From Orenia metallireducens (GTDB lineage: Bacteria; Bacillota; Halanaerobiia; Halobacteroidales; Halobacteroidaceae): 64,000 bases of DNA. The notes below the pieces were generated by a model. That model ran no database searches. It was not told the DNA's origin and saw only the letters and a program-made list of their open reading frames with translations. Shown one piece after another: positions 27,041-37,098 of this stretch. The stretch spans positions 111,443 to 175,442 of the forward strand of contig NZ_LWDV01000006.1 in assembly GCF_001693735.1 (NCBI RefSeq), read 5' to 3'. The translations under genes and the position numbers were made by a program. Each line of letters starts with the position of its first letter. The stretch's first letter is position 1.

Positions 27041-27054
27041 TGGGAACGTTCCCA
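27041..27054. promoter_or_regulatory. ScrR operator before scrA
   Basis: TGGGAACGTTCCCA is a perfect 14-base palindrome with a central CG, in the 290-base gap between scrR and scrA. The same half-site recurs before scrR. A weaker third copy (AGGAACATCCCC) lies about 35 bases closer to scrA. Confidence 0.8.
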
Positions 27055-27083
27055 GAATTCTAAAAAATATAAGTATAATATAC

Positions 27084-28091
27084 TTATATTTTTTTTACAC
27101 TCTTTCTCTCTACTATATGATAATCTATCAGTAATCTACCTTTAAATTTATCTCCATTGATATACTTTAACAAAATCTTAGAAGCTTCTTCTCCAGCCTT
27201 AAGATGATCATAATCAATGGTAGTCAACTCTGGAGTAATCCAAGAACTTATATCAGAGTTACCAATTCCTACTACAGATATATCTTCTGGAACTTGATAG
27301 CCTTGCTCCTTAAGATATTTAATAGCTCCAATGGCTAAACTATCAGTTACTGCAAATACTGCTGTTGGCAGCTGTTGAGAACTCTCAATTATCTTCTTCA
27401 TCCCCTCATAGCCCGAGCTAATAGAGAAGTCACCTTTATAGAGATATTCTTCTGGTACTTCAAGGCTATTCTCTCTTAAAGCCTCTTTATAACCCTTCTT
27501 TCTTAACTGTCCAACCGCTACATCATACTCTTGAACACCGATATAAGCAATTTGCTGATGCCCATGCTTGATTAGATATTTAACTATATCCTTAGCTGAA
27601 TTAAAGTCATCGTGAATTACACATGGGAAATCAATAACTTCACTGATATCTTGACCTAATACCACTACTGGTAAATTAATCTTACTTAAGGTCTCAAGGT
27701 GCTTTAGTGTAACTTCAGTAGCAAAGAATAGAATTCCACTTACCCTTTTCTCCTTTAATAACTCTAAATATTTAATCTCTTCTTCAGTATCCAATCTAGT
27801 GTTTGTCAATAGAAGATTGTAACCATTATCATACATAATATTACTTATGCCTTCTACTGCTGAAGAGATAGTACTTGTATTAATCCTAGGTACTATAACT
27901 CCAATACTATTGGTACTATTTTTCTTTAAATCCTTTGCTATAGAGTTAGGAATATATCCTGTTTCTTCTATTACCTGCTGAACCTTCTTTCTAGCTTTAT
28001 CACTAACATGTTCTGCATCATTAATCACTCTTGAAACAGTAGATTTAGAAACACCAGCTAGTTTAGCTATCTCTTTAATAGTTAGCCCCAT
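27084..28091 (-). CDS. scrR: LacI-family repressor of sucrose genes
   Basis: DNA-binding repressor released by a sugar such as fructose or fructose phosphate. The helix-turn-helix is TIKEIAKLAGVSKSTVSRV, followed by the hinge (NSIAKDLKKNSTNSIGV) and an effector domain. I place the start at the ATG giving MGLTIKEIAKLAG, with AAGAGG nine bases before it. A TTG 12 codons earlier would translate through the operator sequence and is unlikely. It lies between scrK and scrA, with matching operators on both sides, which implies autoregulation. Confidence 0.92.
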   Translation of the reverse strand: MGLTIKEIAKLAGVSKSTVSRVINDAEHVSDKARKKVQQVIEETGYIPNSIAKDLKKNSTNSIGVIVPRINTSTISSAVEGISNIMYDNGYNLLLTNTRLDTEEEIKYLELLKEKRVSGILFFATEVTLKHLETLSKINLPVVVLGQDISEVIDFPCVIHDDFNSAKDIVKYLIKHGHQQIAYIGVQEYDVAVGQLRKKGYKEALRENSLEVPEEYLYKGDFSISSGYEGMKKIIESSQQLPTAVFAVTDSLAIGAIKYLKEQGYQVPEDISVVGIGNSDISSWITPELTTIDYDHLKAGEEASKILLKYINGDKFKGRLLIDYHIVERKSVKKI

Positions 28092-28111
28092 ATCATTAAA
28101 CCTCTTTTCGT

Positions 28112-28127
28112 TTGGGAACGATCCCAA
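28112..28127. promoter_or_regulatory. ScrR operator before scrR
   Basis: TTGGGAACGATCCCAA is a 16-base near-perfect palindrome that shares the TGGGAACG half-site with the operator at 27041. It lies about 20 bases before the scrR start, where bound protein would block initiation or elongation from scrK. Confidence 0.8.
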
Positions 28128-28184
28128 AACTTCTTATAAAAATTATACCTCAAATTAATTTAAAAGTCAACATTTCAAACAAAA

Positions 28185-29129
28185 TTATTTTAATCTCTCT
28201 TTAACTTGCTCCAAGGTAGGTAGAGCCGACATAGCCCCTTTTTGTGAAGCTGCTAAAGCTCCAGAGATACTAGCAAATCTAGTAGTACTATTTAAAAATT
28301 CCTTGTCCAATTCACTTATCTCTTTATCTGTTTTATTCAAATTATATAAAATTCCTGAGACAAAAGCATCGCCTGCTCCTGTAGTATCCACAGTCTCTAC
28401 TTTAATAGCAGGTACAAATTCTAATTCATCTTTGTAGTAATAATAAGACCCTTTACTACCAAAGGTAACATAAATTAATGGAATATTATATTCTTCTTTT
28501 AATTGCTTAACTCCAAACTCCACATCATCCCTTCCAGTAATGAACTCTAACTCTTCATCAGAAATCTTAAGTATATCAGCCTCACCTAACATAGAAACAA
28601 TACCTGCTTTTGCACTTTCTGCATCAGCCCAGAGATTTAACCTTAGGTTAGGGTCATAAGATATTATCATCCTATTCTCTTTAGCCTGTTGCACAGCATA
28701 TTTAGTAGCACTTCGTGCAGGTTCATGAATTAAAGATATAGAACCAAAGTGTAAAATCTTATGCTCTTTAAATATCTCAGGGTCAATATCATCTTGGCTC
28801 AAGAAAGTATCAGCACTAGGGTTGATATAAAAGCTAAAGCTCCTCTCACCACTCTTATCTAAAGTCACAAAGACTAGACCTGTTCTAGCTTCATCAGTCA
28901 AAAGCATAGAGTCAGTATTGACACCCTTCTCATCTAAAGTCTCTTTTAGAAAATCACCTAATACATCATTTCCTACCTTACCCACAAAGGTTGCTTTTGC
29001 TCCTAATTTGCTAAGACCTACTGCCACATTGGCTGGAGCTCCCCCTGGATTCTTCTTAAAACTCATATTATTTTCATCCAAAGGTATAAAATCAATCAAT
29101 GCCTCTCCTAATGTTATAATCCCTTTCAT
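28185..29129 (-). CDS. scrK: Fructokinase, PfkB family (sucrose operon)
   Basis: Phosphorylates the fructose released by ScrB to fructose-6-phosphate. GEALIDF opens the fold, GGAPANVAVGLSKLG is the first signature region and DTTGAGDAF the second. At 314 residues it matches the paralogue at 13252 in length and in most residues, including an identical SGILYNLNKTDK stretch and a nearly identical C-terminus. The start is the ATG with AGAGGTG six bases before it. It is first in the sucrose operon and is followed by scrR. Confidence 0.93.
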   Translation of the reverse strand: MKGIITLGEALIDFIPLDENNMSFKKNPGGAPANVAVGLSKLGAKATFVGKVGNDVLGDFLKETLDEKGVNTDSMLLTDEARTGLVFVTLDKSGERSFSFYINPSADTFLSQDDIDPEIFKEHKILHFGSISLIHEPARSATKYAVQQAKENRMIISYDPNLRLNLWADAESAKAGIVSMLGEADILKISDEELEFITGRDDVEFGVKQLKEEYNIPLIYVTFGSKGSYYYYKDELEFVPAIKVETVDTTGAGDAFVSGILYNLNKTDKEISELDKEFLNSTTRFASISGALAASQKGAMSALPTLEQVKERLK

Positions 29130-29382
29130 TGAATACACCTCTTTTTATCATATTTTTTATAGTTTATCCACCTGTTGTTAGTGGTATTACTAAATTCAGT
29201 AATGGATAAAAATATAGAAGCTAGAAAAAGATTAAATTATAATTTAATCTATAATTAACTTAGAAAGTTCCTCTTTTCCTAGCTAATGACTCCTTAGCAT
29301 TAACACCCCGTTTAAAAGACATATGTTTTGGCAACTATTATATAGATTAGATTAATCTTTGTCAAATTTATCTCTAAAAAAG

Positions 29383-29808
29383 CTACTCATTCCATAATGT
29401 TAGACCTGTAGTTTCATCGTAAACTCTTTCTAATGGCTCTCCTTGATATTCTTCTATTATAAATTCACAGGCAAATACCATTGTCCCTTCAGCTAAATGT
29501 CCTCCAAAAAGATTACCTTCATCATCACCCAAAGATATATGAGCATGAATCATTACTTCTTCATCTTTGATAGAAATATTCCCCAACAGATTGACAATCT
29601 CTAAATGCTTTTCAAATTCTTTAGCTTGATATACCTGCTCATCCTGATTATAATAAGATATCTTAGCTCTCTGCACAGCTCCAATTGCAGAAATTTTTCC
29701 TACTTTAATCCCTTTCCCTTTAACTATACTAGTCAACTCCTTTAATAAATCATCTCCTGTATATAGACGCCCTTGATAGATATTTTTGATATTGTATTCC
29801 TTCAACAT
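29383..29808 (-). CDS. PPC/DUF296-domain protein
   Basis: A 141-residue single-domain protein. The PPC/DUF296 fold shows in GKISAIGAVQRAKISYY and in the conserved run HAHISLGDDEGNLFGGHL, where the histidines could bind a metal. Bacterial members are trimeric and of unknown function; the plant relatives are AT-hook DNA-binding proteins, but no AT-hook is present here. It stands alone between the sucrose and glycogen operons on the same strand. It is preceded by a gap of about 250 bases holding only the glg terminator. Confidence 0.85.
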   Translation of the reverse strand: MLKEYNIKNIYQGRLYTGDDLLKELTSIVKGKGIKVGKISAIGAVQRAKISYYNQDEQVYQAKEFEKHLEIVNLLGNISIKDEEVMIHAHISLGDDEGNLFGGHLAEGTMVFACEFIIEEYQGEPLERVYDETTGLTLWNE

Positions 29809-29926
29809 TTATCTAATTACCCCCTCGATTTTAGTTAATTAAATTAAAATATCCCTTTTATTGCCTCTACTATATAATTATTATTGGATAAATTAACTTT
29901 TTTAATAGAATAACAAAAATGAATAG

Positions 29927-29957
29927 GGCTACTAACTATAAAAAATAGTTAGTAGCC
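29927..29957 (-). terminator. Terminator of the glycogen operon
   Basis: A 13-base-pair stem (arms GGCTACTAACTAT) with a short A-rich loop. It lies about 105 bases after glgC and is followed on the minus strand by CTATTCATTTTTG. Confidence 0.65.
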
Positions 29958-30062
29958 AATCATTAATTTATAAATATTCCCCTAAGGCACTTACTTAGCC
30001 TAGAAAACTCCCAAAATTCAATAGCTTCCATAACTAAAATTACTAACAGGTCTTCCACTTAT

Positions 30063-31352
30063 TTATCTAGCCAAACCCATCAAATCCGCTTTCTCTCTAC
30101 CTTTTATTGACCTAACAGTACTACCACTAGGTACATGCTTTCCTTCAAAGTCATCTTCTGAAACTTTCGATAACACTCTACAATTACGTCCAATCTGAGT
30201 ATTATCTGGTATTCTAGCTTCTTTTCCTATTACATTCAATCCATTGTCTAACAATTCTGGCTTTTCATCATTAGGAGTCATATCATTACCAAAACCAACA
30301 TGAGAGTTAACACCAATTACTGTATCTTTATCAATTATACATTTAGAGACTATAGAGTTTTTCTTTACTACAGTATTATTTAGAATAACTGAATCTCTAA
30401 CCACTGCCCCTTCTTCTATTACTACCCCAGGAGAAAGAACAGAATTTTCTACTACACCATTAATTATACAACCATTTGAAACTAAACTCTTTATTGCTTG
30501 ACCCTTTTCACCAAATTTAACTGGCGGCTTCTCTTCACTTCTAGTGTGTAAATTCCAATTAGAATCATACAGGTTTAATTCTGGTAAAGGATCTGTTAAA
30601 GCTAAGTTCGCTTCCCACAGTGCTTTAAGAGTACCAACATCTCTCCAATATCCACCATACTCATAAGCAAAAACCTTATTATTATCAATCATTTCTGGAA
30701 TAATATGATGTCCAAAATCAGAATTTTCTTGATCACAAAAAGCTTCTAACTTTTCAATTAAAACATCAGCTGTAAATACATAGATCCCCATTGAAGCTAA
30801 ATTACTTGGTGGATTTTCTGGCTTTTCAACAAAGTCTATAATCTGCATATTATCATTTGGCTCTAAAATTCCAAATTGATGAGCATCTTCCCAAGCTACT
30901 CTTTGCGTAGCAATAGTTAAATCAGCTCCTTTTTCTATATGCTGAAAGATCATCTCATCATAATTCATCTTATAAACATGGTCACCAGAAAGGATAATTA
31001 CATATTTAGGATTATTTCTCTTAATATAAGAGAGATTTTGATAAACGGCATGAGCAGTTCCCTTGTACCAACCACCCTGCTTTCCAGTATAGGGCTGTAG
31101 TATAGTTACACCACCTATCCTTCTATCCAAATCCCATGGCTTTCCAATACCTATATGGTCATTTAATGATAATGGCAAATATTGGGTTAGAACACCTACA
31201 TTAAAAATTCCTGAATTAACACAGTTACTTAAGGCAAAATCTATTAATCTAAACTTTCCAGCAAAAGGAACACTCGGCTTTGCTCTATGCTCAGATAGAA
31301 TATCAAGTCTTGTTCCTCTACCACCTGCTAAAACTAACGCTAATGTCTTCAT
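30063..31352 (-). CDS. glgC: Glucose-1-phosphate adenylyltransferase
   Basis: Makes ADP-glucose for glycogen. The nucleotidyltransferase motif is LALVLAGGRGTRL at the N-terminus, followed by KPSVPFAGKFRLIDFALSN. GHHIIPEMI and YWRDVGT form the sugar-phosphate site. The C-terminal left-handed beta-helix (about 290-430) shows its hexapeptide repeats. Length is normal at about 430 residues. The ATG is used here; a TTG one codon earlier is equally close to the GGGGGG site. It is third in the glgA-phosphoglucomutase-glgC run. No glgD, glgB or glgP is present. Confidence 0.94.
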   Translation of the reverse strand: MKTLALVLAGGRGTRLDILSEHRAKPSVPFAGKFRLIDFALSNCVNSGIFNVGVLTQYLPLSLNDHIGIGKPWDLDRRIGGVTILQPYTGKQGGWYKGTAHAVYQNLSYIKRNNPKYVIILSGDHVYKMNYDEMIFQHIEKGADLTIATQRVAWEDAHQFGILEPNDNMQIIDFVEKPENPPSNLASMGIYVFTADVLIEKLEAFCDQENSDFGHHIIPEMIDNNKVFAYEYGGYWRDVGTLKALWEANLALTDPLPELNLYDSNWNLHTRSEEKPPVKFGEKGQAIKSLVSNGCIINGVVENSVLSPGVVIEEGAVVRDSVILNNTVVKKNSIVSKCIIDKDTVIGVNSHVGFGNDMTPNDEKPELLDNGLNVIGKEARIPDNTQIGRNCRVLSKVSEDDFEGKHVPSGSTVRSIKGREKADLMGLAR

Positions 31353-31536
31353 CAAATAATCCCCCCCTAGTTTATCTTAATAATTTGAAAGTTAATATAA
31401 TTATTTATAAATTTAACTCTAAACAAATATACTTTATTTCTTCTAAATTACCACCTTCCTATAGTCATCTAACTTTTGAATAAAATTTAAAGTAAAGTCA
31501 AATTGTTTAATGATAAAATAATTATAAATAAGTATA

Positions 31537-33255
31537 TTAATCAATTAGCTCCATTACAGCCTCTTTTAATTTAGCCAATTTATCATCTGCTGCTTGATTG
31601 CTATCTACTCTAACAGAGAAGTAGAACTTAACCTTTGGCTCTGTTCCAGATGGTCTAACTGTTACTAAGCTATCATCTTCTAATAAGAATTGTAATACAT
31701 TAGATTCTGGTAAATCGATAGTTTTTTCTTCTCCATTAACCACATCATATTCCTTACTTACTAAGTAATCCTTGATAACTACTACCTTCTGTCCATTAAT
31801 CTCTTCTGGACTATCTTCTCTTAAAGATTTAAGTAGGTCAGCAATCTTCTCTTTTCCTTCTTTTCCTGGCATAGTAATTGCTTCCAAATCAGCTTTATAA
31901 TAACCATACTCTTCATACATTCTCATTAGCTCTTCATAGATTGAGCTCTTTTTAGATTTATAGTAAGCCGCCATCTCTGCAATTAACATAGTAGCTACTA
32001 TCGCATCCTTATCACGAGCATGAATTCCATATAAGTATCCATAGCTTTCTTCAAATCCAAAGATATACTCTTTATCATACTTACCTTCTTCAAACTCTTT
32101 AATCTTTTCACCAATATATTTAAATCCAGTTAATGTATCCATTACATCAAGACCATACTTCTTAGCAATCGGCTTGATCATCTCTGTAGTTACAACAGTT
32201 TTAATGACTACACCATTCTCAGGCACCTCTTCTAAAGAGTTTACAATATACTCAGTCAATAGGATTCCAACTTGATTTCCATTTAAGAATACCCATTCTC
32301 CCTTAGTATCCTTAACAGCAATACCTACACGATCTGCATCAGGATCAGTTGCCATAATCAACTCTGCACCCTTCTTTTCAGCCAATTCAATCCCTAAATC
32401 AAATACTGCTGGCTCCTCTGGATTAGGATAAGATACTGTAGAGAAGTCAGGATCAGGCTTCTCTTGCTCTGCTACTACATGAAGATTCTTAAAGCCTAAT
32501 TCATCTAAAACTCTCTGTACAGGCATATTTCCTGTTCCATGTAATGGTGTATAAACAATATGTAAGTCATCAGCTACCTCTTTGATAACCTTAGGATTTA
32601 AAGATAAATCCTTTAAAGTCTTGATATACTTATCATCCATTTCAGGAGCGATAATCTCAAATAAACCTGCTTGACGAGCCTCTTCTTCAGAGACAGTCTT
32701 AACATTATCAAAGCTATCAATAGCATTAACCTCTCCGATAATCCCTTTATCATGGGGTGGCACAACTTGGGCTCCATCTTCCCAGTATACTTTATAACCA
32801 TTGTACTCTGGCGGATTATGGCTTGCTGTTATCATAATCCCTGCAGTAGCTTTTAGCTCTCTAACTGCAAAAGATAACTCTGGAGTAGGTCGTAAATCAT
32901 CAAAAAGATAGGCTTTGATTCCATTTGCTGCTAAGACCAAAGCTGCCTCTACTGAAAACTCCCTTGATTTATGTCTAGAATCATGGGAAATAACTACACC
33001 TTTAGATTTATCACCATTCTTCTCAATATAGTTAGCCAAACCTTGAGTAGCTTTTCTAATAGTATACTTATTGATTCTATTAGTACCTGCTCCAATAATA
33101 CCTCTTAAACCACCAGTCCCAAAATCTAAGCTGGTATAAAATCTCTCCTCAATCTCCTTCTCATTGCCAGCTATTGACTTTAACTCTTCTTTTGTCTGCT
33201 GATCAAAATAATCATCTTTTAGCCATTTATTATAATTATCCTTATAATTTATCAT
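31537..33255 (-). CDS. pgcA: Alpha-phosphoglucomutase / phosphohexomutase
   Basis: Interconverts glucose-6-phosphate and glucose-1-phosphate. The active-site serine lies in GIMITASHNPPEYNGYK near residue 140, the metal-binding loop is MATDPDADRVG near 305, the sugar-binding loop GFEESYGYL lies near 400, and the phosphate-binding loop VRPSGTEPKVKFY lies near the end. At 572 residues it is the large PgcA/ManB type. It starts 22 bases after the glgA stop with an AGGAGGG site, so it is coupled to glycogen synthesis and supplies the substrate for GlgC. Confidence 0.94.
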   Translation of the reverse strand: MINYKDNYNKWLKDDYFDQQTKEELKSIAGNEKEIEERFYTSLDFGTGGLRGIIGAGTNRINKYTIRKATQGLANYIEKNGDKSKGVVISHDSRHKSREFSVEAALVLAANGIKAYLFDDLRPTPELSFAVRELKATAGIMITASHNPPEYNGYKVYWEDGAQVVPPHDKGIIGEVNAIDSFDNVKTVSEEEARQAGLFEIIAPEMDDKYIKTLKDLSLNPKVIKEVADDLHIVYTPLHGTGNMPVQRVLDELGFKNLHVVAEQEKPDPDFSTVSYPNPEEPAVFDLGIELAEKKGAELIMATDPDADRVGIAVKDTKGEWVFLNGNQVGILLTEYIVNSLEEVPENGVVIKTVVTTEMIKPIAKKYGLDVMDTLTGFKYIGEKIKEFEEGKYDKEYIFGFEESYGYLYGIHARDKDAIVATMLIAEMAAYYKSKKSSIYEELMRMYEEYGYYKADLEAITMPGKEGKEKIADLLKSLREDSPEEINGQKVVVIKDYLVSKEYDVVNGEEKTIDLPESNVLQFLLEDDSLVTVRPSGTEPKVKFYFSVRVDSNQAADDKLAKLKEAVMELID

Positions 33256-33277
33256 ATTTACCCTCCTCTAATTTTAA

Positions 33278-34729
33278 TTAATCTCTTTTATCCACTAGCT
33301 TGAAATATAATTTTACATACTCTTTTGCTGAACTCTCCCAGCTAAAATCACTTTCCATTGCTCTTTTGACCAATTTAGTCCATATCTCTTTCTGCTGATA
33401 AAAGCTGATTGCCCTCTTAATCGTATATAACATATCCTGAGCATCATAATATGTAAAGCTGAACCCATTTCCTTCTCCAGTTGCCTCATTATAGGATTGA
33501 ATAGTATCATTTAAGCCCCCAGTCTCCCTAACAATAGGTATAGTACCATATCTTAAGCTAAATAACTGACTTAAGCCACAAGGCTCATATTTTGATGGCA
33601 TTAAGAAGATATCACTGCCTGCATATATCTTCTGGGCTAAAGTAGCATCATATTTAATGTTAGCAGATACCTTGTGAGGATAACGCCTTGCTATCTGTCT
33701 AAAAAGTTTTTCATATTGATTATTTCCAGTACCTAATATAATCAGTTGGACCTCTTCTGCCATAAATTCATCAATAATACTAGTAATCAAATCTAATCCT
33801 TTTTGGTCTACTAGCCTTGAAATCAAACCAATCACAGGAATATCAGCAACTTGGGGTAATCCCAACTCTTCTTGTAACCTTCTTTTATTCTCATACTTTC
33901 CTGTTAAATCTTCACTACTATAATTAGCATAAATTCTATCATCGGTCTCAGGGTTATTGTCTTTATAACTGATTCCATTAACAATACCATACAAATCATC
34001 ACCATTCATTCTCATTACATAGTCTAATCCTTCACCAAATTCAGCAGTTTTAATCTCCTCAGCATAGGTCTTACTTACTGTAGTGATCATATCTGACATT
34101 TCAATTCCCATCTTCATATAATTAACACAATCATCATGGCAGACTACTCCCCAATTCCAATATTTATAAGGTAGTCCTAAAGTATCCTCAAGAATCTCTT
34201 TACCAAAAACACCTTGATAACGTAGATTATGAATTGTATAGACAGTCTTAATATCTTTATAAAAATCATAAATCTGATAATCTTCTTTTAACATAATGCT
34301 CAAAGGACCTGTCTGCCAATCATTACAATGAATAATATCTGGTTTAAAGTCTACCTTTGGTAGCATCTCTAAAACCGCCCGACAAAAATAAGCAAACTGT
34401 ACATGCTTATCATCATTTTCATATAAGGTCGGTCGATCAAAATAACTCTTATTGTCTATAAAATAATTTATTATTCCATCCCTCTCTAATTTATTGACTC
34501 CTACATAGTCATCTCTCCAAACAACTCTTGTTCTAAAATAGAGTACAGGCTCTAATTGGCTTAGGTATTTACTATCTATCTTGCTATATTGAGGCATAAC
34601 CACTCTTACATCATGCCCTAATTCTTTAATAGCTTGTGGTAAAGAACCTACTACATCAGCAAGACCACCTGTTTTAGCAAAGGGAGCTACCTCTGAAGAT
34701 ACGAATAATACTTTTAATTTTTCTGTCAC
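33278..34729 (-). CDS. glgA: Glycogen synthase (ADP-glucose)
   Basis: GT5 glycosyltransferase that extends alpha-1,4-glucan from ADP-glucose. The N-terminal ADP-glucose motif is PFAKTGGLADVVGSLP. In the C-terminal lobe EPCGLSQLFSLRYGTIPIV carries the catalytic glutamate, followed by the conserved RETGGLNDT. Length 483 is normal. The start is a GTG with GGAGGAA before it. It is the first gene of the glycogen operon. The upstream 1.1 kb is gene-free. Glycogen is often accumulated before sporulation, which would fit the organism. Confidence 0.95.
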   Translation of the reverse strand: MTEKLKVLFVSSEVAPFAKTGGLADVVGSLPQAIKELGHDVRVVMPQYSKIDSKYLSQLEPVLYFRTRVVWRDDYVGVNKLERDGIINYFIDNKSYFDRPTLYENDDKHVQFAYFCRAVLEMLPKVDFKPDIIHCNDWQTGPLSIMLKEDYQIYDFYKDIKTVYTIHNLRYQGVFGKEILEDTLGLPYKYWNWGVVCHDDCVNYMKMGIEMSDMITTVSKTYAEEIKTAEFGEGLDYVMRMNGDDLYGIVNGISYKDNNPETDDRIYANYSSEDLTGKYENKRRLQEELGLPQVADIPVIGLISRLVDQKGLDLITSIIDEFMAEEVQLIILGTGNNQYEKLFRQIARRYPHKVSANIKYDATLAQKIYAGSDIFLMPSKYEPCGLSQLFSLRYGTIPIVRETGGLNDTIQSYNEATGEGNGFSFTYYDAQDMLYTIKRAISFYQQKEIWTKLVKRAMESDFSWESSAKEYVKLYFKLVDKRD

Positions 34730-35828
34730 TATAATTCCTCCTTAATTAAGCTAGCATAATAGAAAAAACTATAAAGTAAAACCTATGATGATTTAACTTT
34801 CCTTGATTAATTTTAGGTTATTATACCCTTAAATTGATTTTTTTTCCTGATGAGGTTCAATAAAAAGAATTTCCACATATTGATTCATAATTAAAAATTT
34901 GGCGATACTCTTTAACTTGATAATTTTATTAAACAAGTAATTTAAATATCAAAAACAGAAGAATCTATGCAAAAATTCTCGATAACATTTTATTAATATT
35001 AATAAGATGTTATTCTTATAATTATTATAATTTTACTTAACAGAATATCAATCTTTTAATCATCTAGAAGATGAAGGATGTAAAATCTCAAATCAAATTC
35101 ATAATTTTAATTAAAAATTTTAAAATTATAAAAATAATTAATAATACAAAATCTTTTTCTTTGGAGTTAATAGATTGGTCTTTTAAATAAAAGTTCATAG
35201 GTAATAACTTTGATTAATTTACGTCCTGAGGAAGGTGTTACCGGAGAAGTCTCTTTGTGTGCATCAAGGACGCTCTATTAGGGGTCTAGTGTATAAGAAA
35301 ACTAATAGAATTCTTATAGATTAAAGCTAATAGCTATAATTACTATATTGAACTTATTAAATAAAACAGACTATTATTAACTTATACCATTCCCTAATAA
35401 TCATTATAGGTTATGTACTTAAAAATATAATTATAAGCCAGTAGTATAATACTAGCCTATTTTATTAAATAAAATCTATTTATGGATATTATAACAAAAT
35501 CTACTTTCTCTTTCAAGCTTTTTCTCTTTTGTTGAGGAAAAAAATATACTTATTCCTTGAAGTCCTATCGACTGAGATTTATCCACTTTAATTATTATAA
35601 AATTAAATACTTATCGTAGATTACAATAAAAAATTACCAAACAAAGATATTAGACAATAAATTATTATAGATCAATAAATTATCCTTCTACTTTAAAAGT
35701 ATATCGATAATTATGCTCAACAACTATTAACTTTATATTAATATAATGTAAAATTTAATTTAATTTTATAACAAAGTAATTAATCGTAAATATAATCTGG
35801 TTATCATCATTCTCGAACAACTTAAATT
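34730..35828. other. Gene-free AT-rich gap before glgA
   Basis: No reading frame with a ribosome site, no tRNA and no terminator was recognised in this 1.1-kb stretch. The only striking part is a less AT-rich island at about 35220-35290, listed separately. Confidence 0.6.
35222..35272. ncRNA. Possible small structured RNA, strand unknown
   Basis: In otherwise AT-rich DNA, this segment is closed by the stem CGTCCT/AGGACG. Inside it holds GGTGTTACC and GAGAAGTCTC mini-hairpins. I do not recognise a known RNA family. It could equally be a repeat remnant. Confidence 0.2.
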
Positions 35829-36128
35829 ATAGTCATCAAACTTTAGAATTAAATTCAAATATGACGCTATATATAGATATTACGACACTTTTATAGTTAA
35901 AAATCAAGTTCAAGACCTCACACCTCACCCCTTAATCCCCCTACGAGTAATACAGTTCAATTACTCTTCGTACACAACCAGTCTCTCCTTGACTAATGAG
36001 AGGGGAAACCCTTTCTCTTTTACTTTTCTCCCTTCTCCTAAGAGTAGGAGAAGGGTTGGGGATGAGGTGTGAAAAGTGTCGCAATATACCCATTAAGTTT
36101 TACTTTAAAATTGGATACCTATAAAATA
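35829..36128. repeat. Inverted-end repeat, copy 6
   Basis: One of the clearest copies. The left end reads ATATTACGACACTTTT (about 35877) and the right end AAAAGTGTCGCAATAT (about 36072). The core is a long hairpin with arms of the type CACACCTCACCCCTTAATCC and its complement, enclosing a small palindrome CTACGAGTAAT/ATTACTCTTCGTA. It is nearly identical to the copy at 37444. Confidence 0.75.
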
Positions 36129-36146
36129 GGATAAAGACCCTATTTA

Positions 36147-36932
36147 CTATAATAACTTGATCATACTCGCCATTCTCCCAGTCTTACCCTGATCTCGCCG
36201 ATAAGAGAAAAATAGCTCTGAATTGCAACAAGTACATAACTCACTTTGGATAATATTCTTAGGTTTTATCCCTATCTCTTCTAACTGAATTTGATTGGCT
36301 AAAGGCATATTTAATCTCCAGCGACCCTCTCCATCCTCTTCAATAAGTTCTTGCCAATTTTTAAAATTCTCTTTTAATGGCTCCACAACTCTAGAATCTA
36401 CTTGGTAACAACACTGACCAATAGCAGGACCAATCCCAACTAAGACATCCCGTGGATTCGTTTGATATACTTCTTTCATCTTTAGAATAGTCTTTTGTGC
36501 TATCTTTAGTACTGTACCTTTCCATCCTGCATGGGCCAAACCGATAGCTTGTTTGACTGGATCTAAGATTAAAATCGGAGTACAATCAGCATAATAAGAT
36601 GTCAATAAGATTTCAGGCTCATTAGTAATTAATGCATCAGTATCCTCAATAGCACTCTCATAATCTAAAGCACCCTTCCCTTTATCTTGGGCACTAACTA
36701 CCCTAATCTGATCGCTATGTATCTGCTTTCCTGCTACCAATTCTTTAGAATTATAGGTTAATATCTCCGAAATCAATCTCCTATTCTCCAATATATCTCC
36801 CTTTTTATCAGCAACATGAAGCCCCAAATTCAATTGGGCATACTCCTCTTGGCTAACCCCACCTATCTTAGTAGTAAATAGATGTTCCACTAAACCAGTC
36901 GCTTCAAACTCTTCAATAATATAATATTTCAA
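36147..36932 (-). CDS. pgeF: Laccase-fold purine nucleosidase / peptidoglycan editing factor
   Basis: YfiH/PgeF family copper- or zinc-binding protein, linked to purine nucleoside cleavage and to correct cell-wall precursors. The metal ligands are visible in GKQIHSDQ (first His), YADCTPI (Cys) and LAHAGWKGT (His), with GPAIGQCCYQVD further on. Length 261 is typical. The start is a TTG with only a weak GGA site, so it may be off by a few codons. It is flanked by two nearly identical repeats together with gerW. Confidence 0.88.
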   Translation of the reverse strand: MKYYIIEEFEATGLVEHLFTTKIGGVSQEEYAQLNLGLHVADKKGDILENRRLISEILTYNSKELVAGKQIHSDQIRVVSAQDKGKGALDYESAIEDTDALITNEPEILLTSYYADCTPILILDPVKQAIGLAHAGWKGTVLKIAQKTILKMKEVYQTNPRDVLVGIGPAIGQCCYQVDSRVVEPLKENFKNWQELIEEDGEGRWRLNMPLANQIQLEEIGIKPKNIIQSELCTCCNSELFFSYRRDQGKTGRMASMIKLL

Positions 36933-37098
36933 TCCAGATTTCTCTTTTAACTTAAAAATTTCAATCTACCCCTTTCTTTATAAAAATATTTAATATGGTT
37001 TAACATTAAAGATAATTAGTTCTATCTATATTCAGGCAGTAACAAATATGATGTGTAATAAGTTAGAAAATTTTTTAATCCTTAACTGCCACCTGTTA

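Noticed and set aside
30063-34729. Glycogen operon looks incomplete without glgB and glgP
   Set aside because: These genes are often located elsewhere in Firmicutes, so absence here says nothing.
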